Source: Bacteroidales bacterium (lineage in GTDB: Bacteria; Bacteroidota; Bacteroidia; Bacteroidales; UBA932). From it: a stretch of 8,830 nucleotides of DNA. Positions 7,446-8,830 of the stretch are shown piece after piece; positions within the stretch are counted from its first letter, which is position 1, and each line of letters begins with the position of its first letter. The stretch is from assembly GCA_018433265.1 (NCBI GenBank), contig JAHDRO010000176.1, positions 1-8,830 on the forward strand, written 5' to 3'. The translations under genes were made by a program, and so were the position numbers. The notes under the pieces were generated by a model. That model was not told where the DNA came from, did no database searches, and was given only the letters and a program-made list of their open reading frames with translations.

Positions 7446-8830
7446 TTACTCTTTTTTGCTTTTGACAAGTTTTTGATAATCATCCATAGGAGTTACAATT
7501 ATCTTTTCAAATTCCCTTTGTCCTGTGCCGGCAGGAATCAAATGTCCGCAGATAACGTTTTCCTTAAGCCCTTCGAGAGTATCGGTCTTGCCGTGCAAAG
7601 CAGCTTCACTCAATACCTTTGTTGTCTCCTGGAATGATGCAGCAGACATAAAGCTGTTTGTTCTAAGAGCGGCTCGGGTGATACCTTGAAGTATCTGATT
7701 GGAAGTAGCGGGCATGGCATCTCTTGCCTCCACAAGCTTAAGATCCTTACGCTTCAGAATTGAATTCTCTTCGCGAAGTCTCCTTACTGTAACTATCTGA
7801 CCAGGCTTTAATGTAGTAGAATCACCGGCATCAAGCACAACTTTTTTGTCGTAAATCTCATCATTTTCATGGATAAATTCCCATTTATCCACAAGCTGTT
7901 CAGGGAGGAACCGTGTATCACCAGGGTCCACAATTTCAAGCTTGCGCATCATTTGGCGAACAATGATTTCAAAATGTTTATCATTTATCTTCACACCCTG
8001 ACTTCGGTAAACATCCTGAACCTCATTCACAATATACTCCTGAACTTTCGTAGGCCCCTGAATGGCAAGTATGTCGGTTGGAGATATGGCTCCGTCTGAC
8101 AGTGCCATCCCAGCACGTACATAATCGTTCTCCTGTACCAGAATCTGTTTGGATAGAGGAACTAAATAACGTTTTTCTTCTCCTGTCTTTGACCTGATAA
8201 TAATTTCACGGTTACCTCTTTTAATCTTGCCCATAATAACCTCTCCATTTATCTCTGTTACAATGGCAGGGTTTGATGGGTTACGTGCTTCAAAAAGCTC
8301 TGTAACACGAGGAAGACCCCCTGTGATATCACCAGTTTTACCAACAGCACGTGGAACCTTGACAAGTATGTCACCAGCCTTTACCCTTTTACCGTTTTCC
8401 ACCATAATATGTGCCCCAACCGGAAGATTGTACTGCTTAAGTTCAACCTGTCCGTCCATAATGCGTATGGTTGGATTCTTTGACTTATCCCTTGATTCGA
8501 TAATAACCTTTTCCTTATGAAGAGAGTACTCATCTGCAGCTTCTTCACGATAGGTTACACCTTCTATCATATTATCAAAAACAACTTTGCCACCTGTTTC
8601 GGCAATTGTAACAGCATTATAGGCATCCCACTCACATATTTTGTCTCCTTTTTTTACAATGTCTCCCTCTTTGAAGAAAAGAGTTGCCCCGTAAGGGATA
8701 TTGTATGTTGAAAGTGTAATGCCTGTATGTATGTCAACAATTTTCATTTCGGCAGTTCGTCCTATCACAATCTCTCTTGTTGAACCATCGTCATTAACTG
8801 AAGTAATAGTTCTAAGTTCCTCAAATTCAA
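7446..8830 (-). CDS. rpoC: DNA-directed RNA polymerase subunit beta-prime, C-terminal part (5' partial)
   Basis: This is the C-terminal 460 residues of the RNA polymerase catalytic subunit beta-prime; the first complete codon is at 8828-8826 and the TAA stop is at 7448-7446. The frame is open to the window edge with EFEELRTI, so the GTG at 8768 is internal and not a start. Visible residues about 1-160 look like the sandwich-barrel hybrid modules inserted in the trigger-loop region ([18 protein letters not shown] and, as a second copy, [19 protein letters not shown]). [18 protein letters not shown] at 165-182 is the second half of the trigger-loop/trigger-helix region. [20 protein letters not shown] begins at 265, and the near-invariant [16 protein letters not shown] (395-410) and [16 protein letters not shown] (421-436) follow. 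The tail ends in a lysine-rich stretch (KLVKSKKE). No frameshift or missing motif was seen. No further - strand gene follows it before the convergent operon. Confidence 0.98.
   Translation of the reverse strand, partial: EFEELRTITSVNDDGSTREIVIGRTAEMKIVDIHTGITLSTYNIPYGATLFFKEGDIVKKGDKICEWDAYNAVTIAETGGKVVFDNMIEGVTYREEAADEYSLHKEKVIIESRDKSKNPTIRIMDGQVELKQYNLPVGAHIMVENGKRVKAGDILVKVPRAVGKTGDITGGLPRVTELFEARNPSNPAIVTEINGEVIMGKIKRGNREIIIRSKTGEEKRYLVPLSKQILVQENDYVRAGMALSDGAISPTDILAIQGPTKVQEYIVNEVQDVYRSQGVKINDKHFEIIVRQMMRKLEIVDPGDTRFLPEQLVDKWEFIHENDEIYDKKVVLDAGDSTTLKPGQIVTVRRLREENSILKRKDLKLVEARDAMPATSNQILQGITRAALRTNSFMSAASFQETTKVLSEAALHGKTDTLEGLKENVICGHLIPAGTGQREFEKIIVTPMDDYQKLVKSKKE

Noticed and set aside
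7869..8520. Two + strand open frames (7869-8099 and 8227-8520) antisense to rpoC
   Set aside because: Both are mirror frames of highly conserved RpoC sequence, with proline/serine-rich or low-information translations and no supporting signals.
8766..8768. GTG at 8768 as the start of the rpoC reading frame
   Set aside because: The upstream in-frame codons continue to the window edge with RpoC-like sequence (EFEELRTI...), so this is an internal valine.

Overview
The window looks like a piece of a Bacteroidota chromosome, most likely order Bacteroidales. The evidence is an adjacent SusC/SusD outer-membrane pair, the lack of clear Shine-Dalgarno sequences before the two visible starts, AT-rich coding DNA, and an RpoC C-terminus of the Bacteroidota type. 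Genus cannot be told from the sequence alone.

Layout: on the + strand, positions 3-7385 hold three genes in one direction separated by only 10-11 bases. They are a SusC-type TonB-dependent transporter (5' end outside the window), a SusD/RagB-type surface lipoprotein, and a secreted M14 zinc carboxypeptidase carrying a C-terminal glutamine-amidotransferase-like domain. The spacing indicates one transcript. On the - strand, positions 7446-8830 hold the last 460 codons of rpoC, the RNA polymerase beta-prime subunit, which converges on the peptidase gene. The 60-base gap between the two units contains a strong hairpin that probably terminates the + strand operon and possibly both transcripts. There is no gene-free stretch over 300 bases, and no RNA gene, mobile element or CRISPR array was seen.

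How the parts fit: SusD captures a ligand at the cell surface and closes over the SusC barrel, which imports it with TonB-derived energy. The co-transcribed peptidase has all its M14 zinc and catalytic residues and a Sec signal peptide, so the imported material is more likely a peptide or amino-acid conjugate than a glycan. This resembles the peptide-importing RagAB system in logic, but the substrate is inferred. No glycoside hydrolase or regulator is visible, and the start of the operon lies upstream of the window.

No wholly new system is evident. The points worth following are the transporter-peptidase pairing, the amidotransferase-like domain that appears to lack its nucleophile, and an 11-bp perfect inverted repeat inside the peptidase signal-peptide codons.
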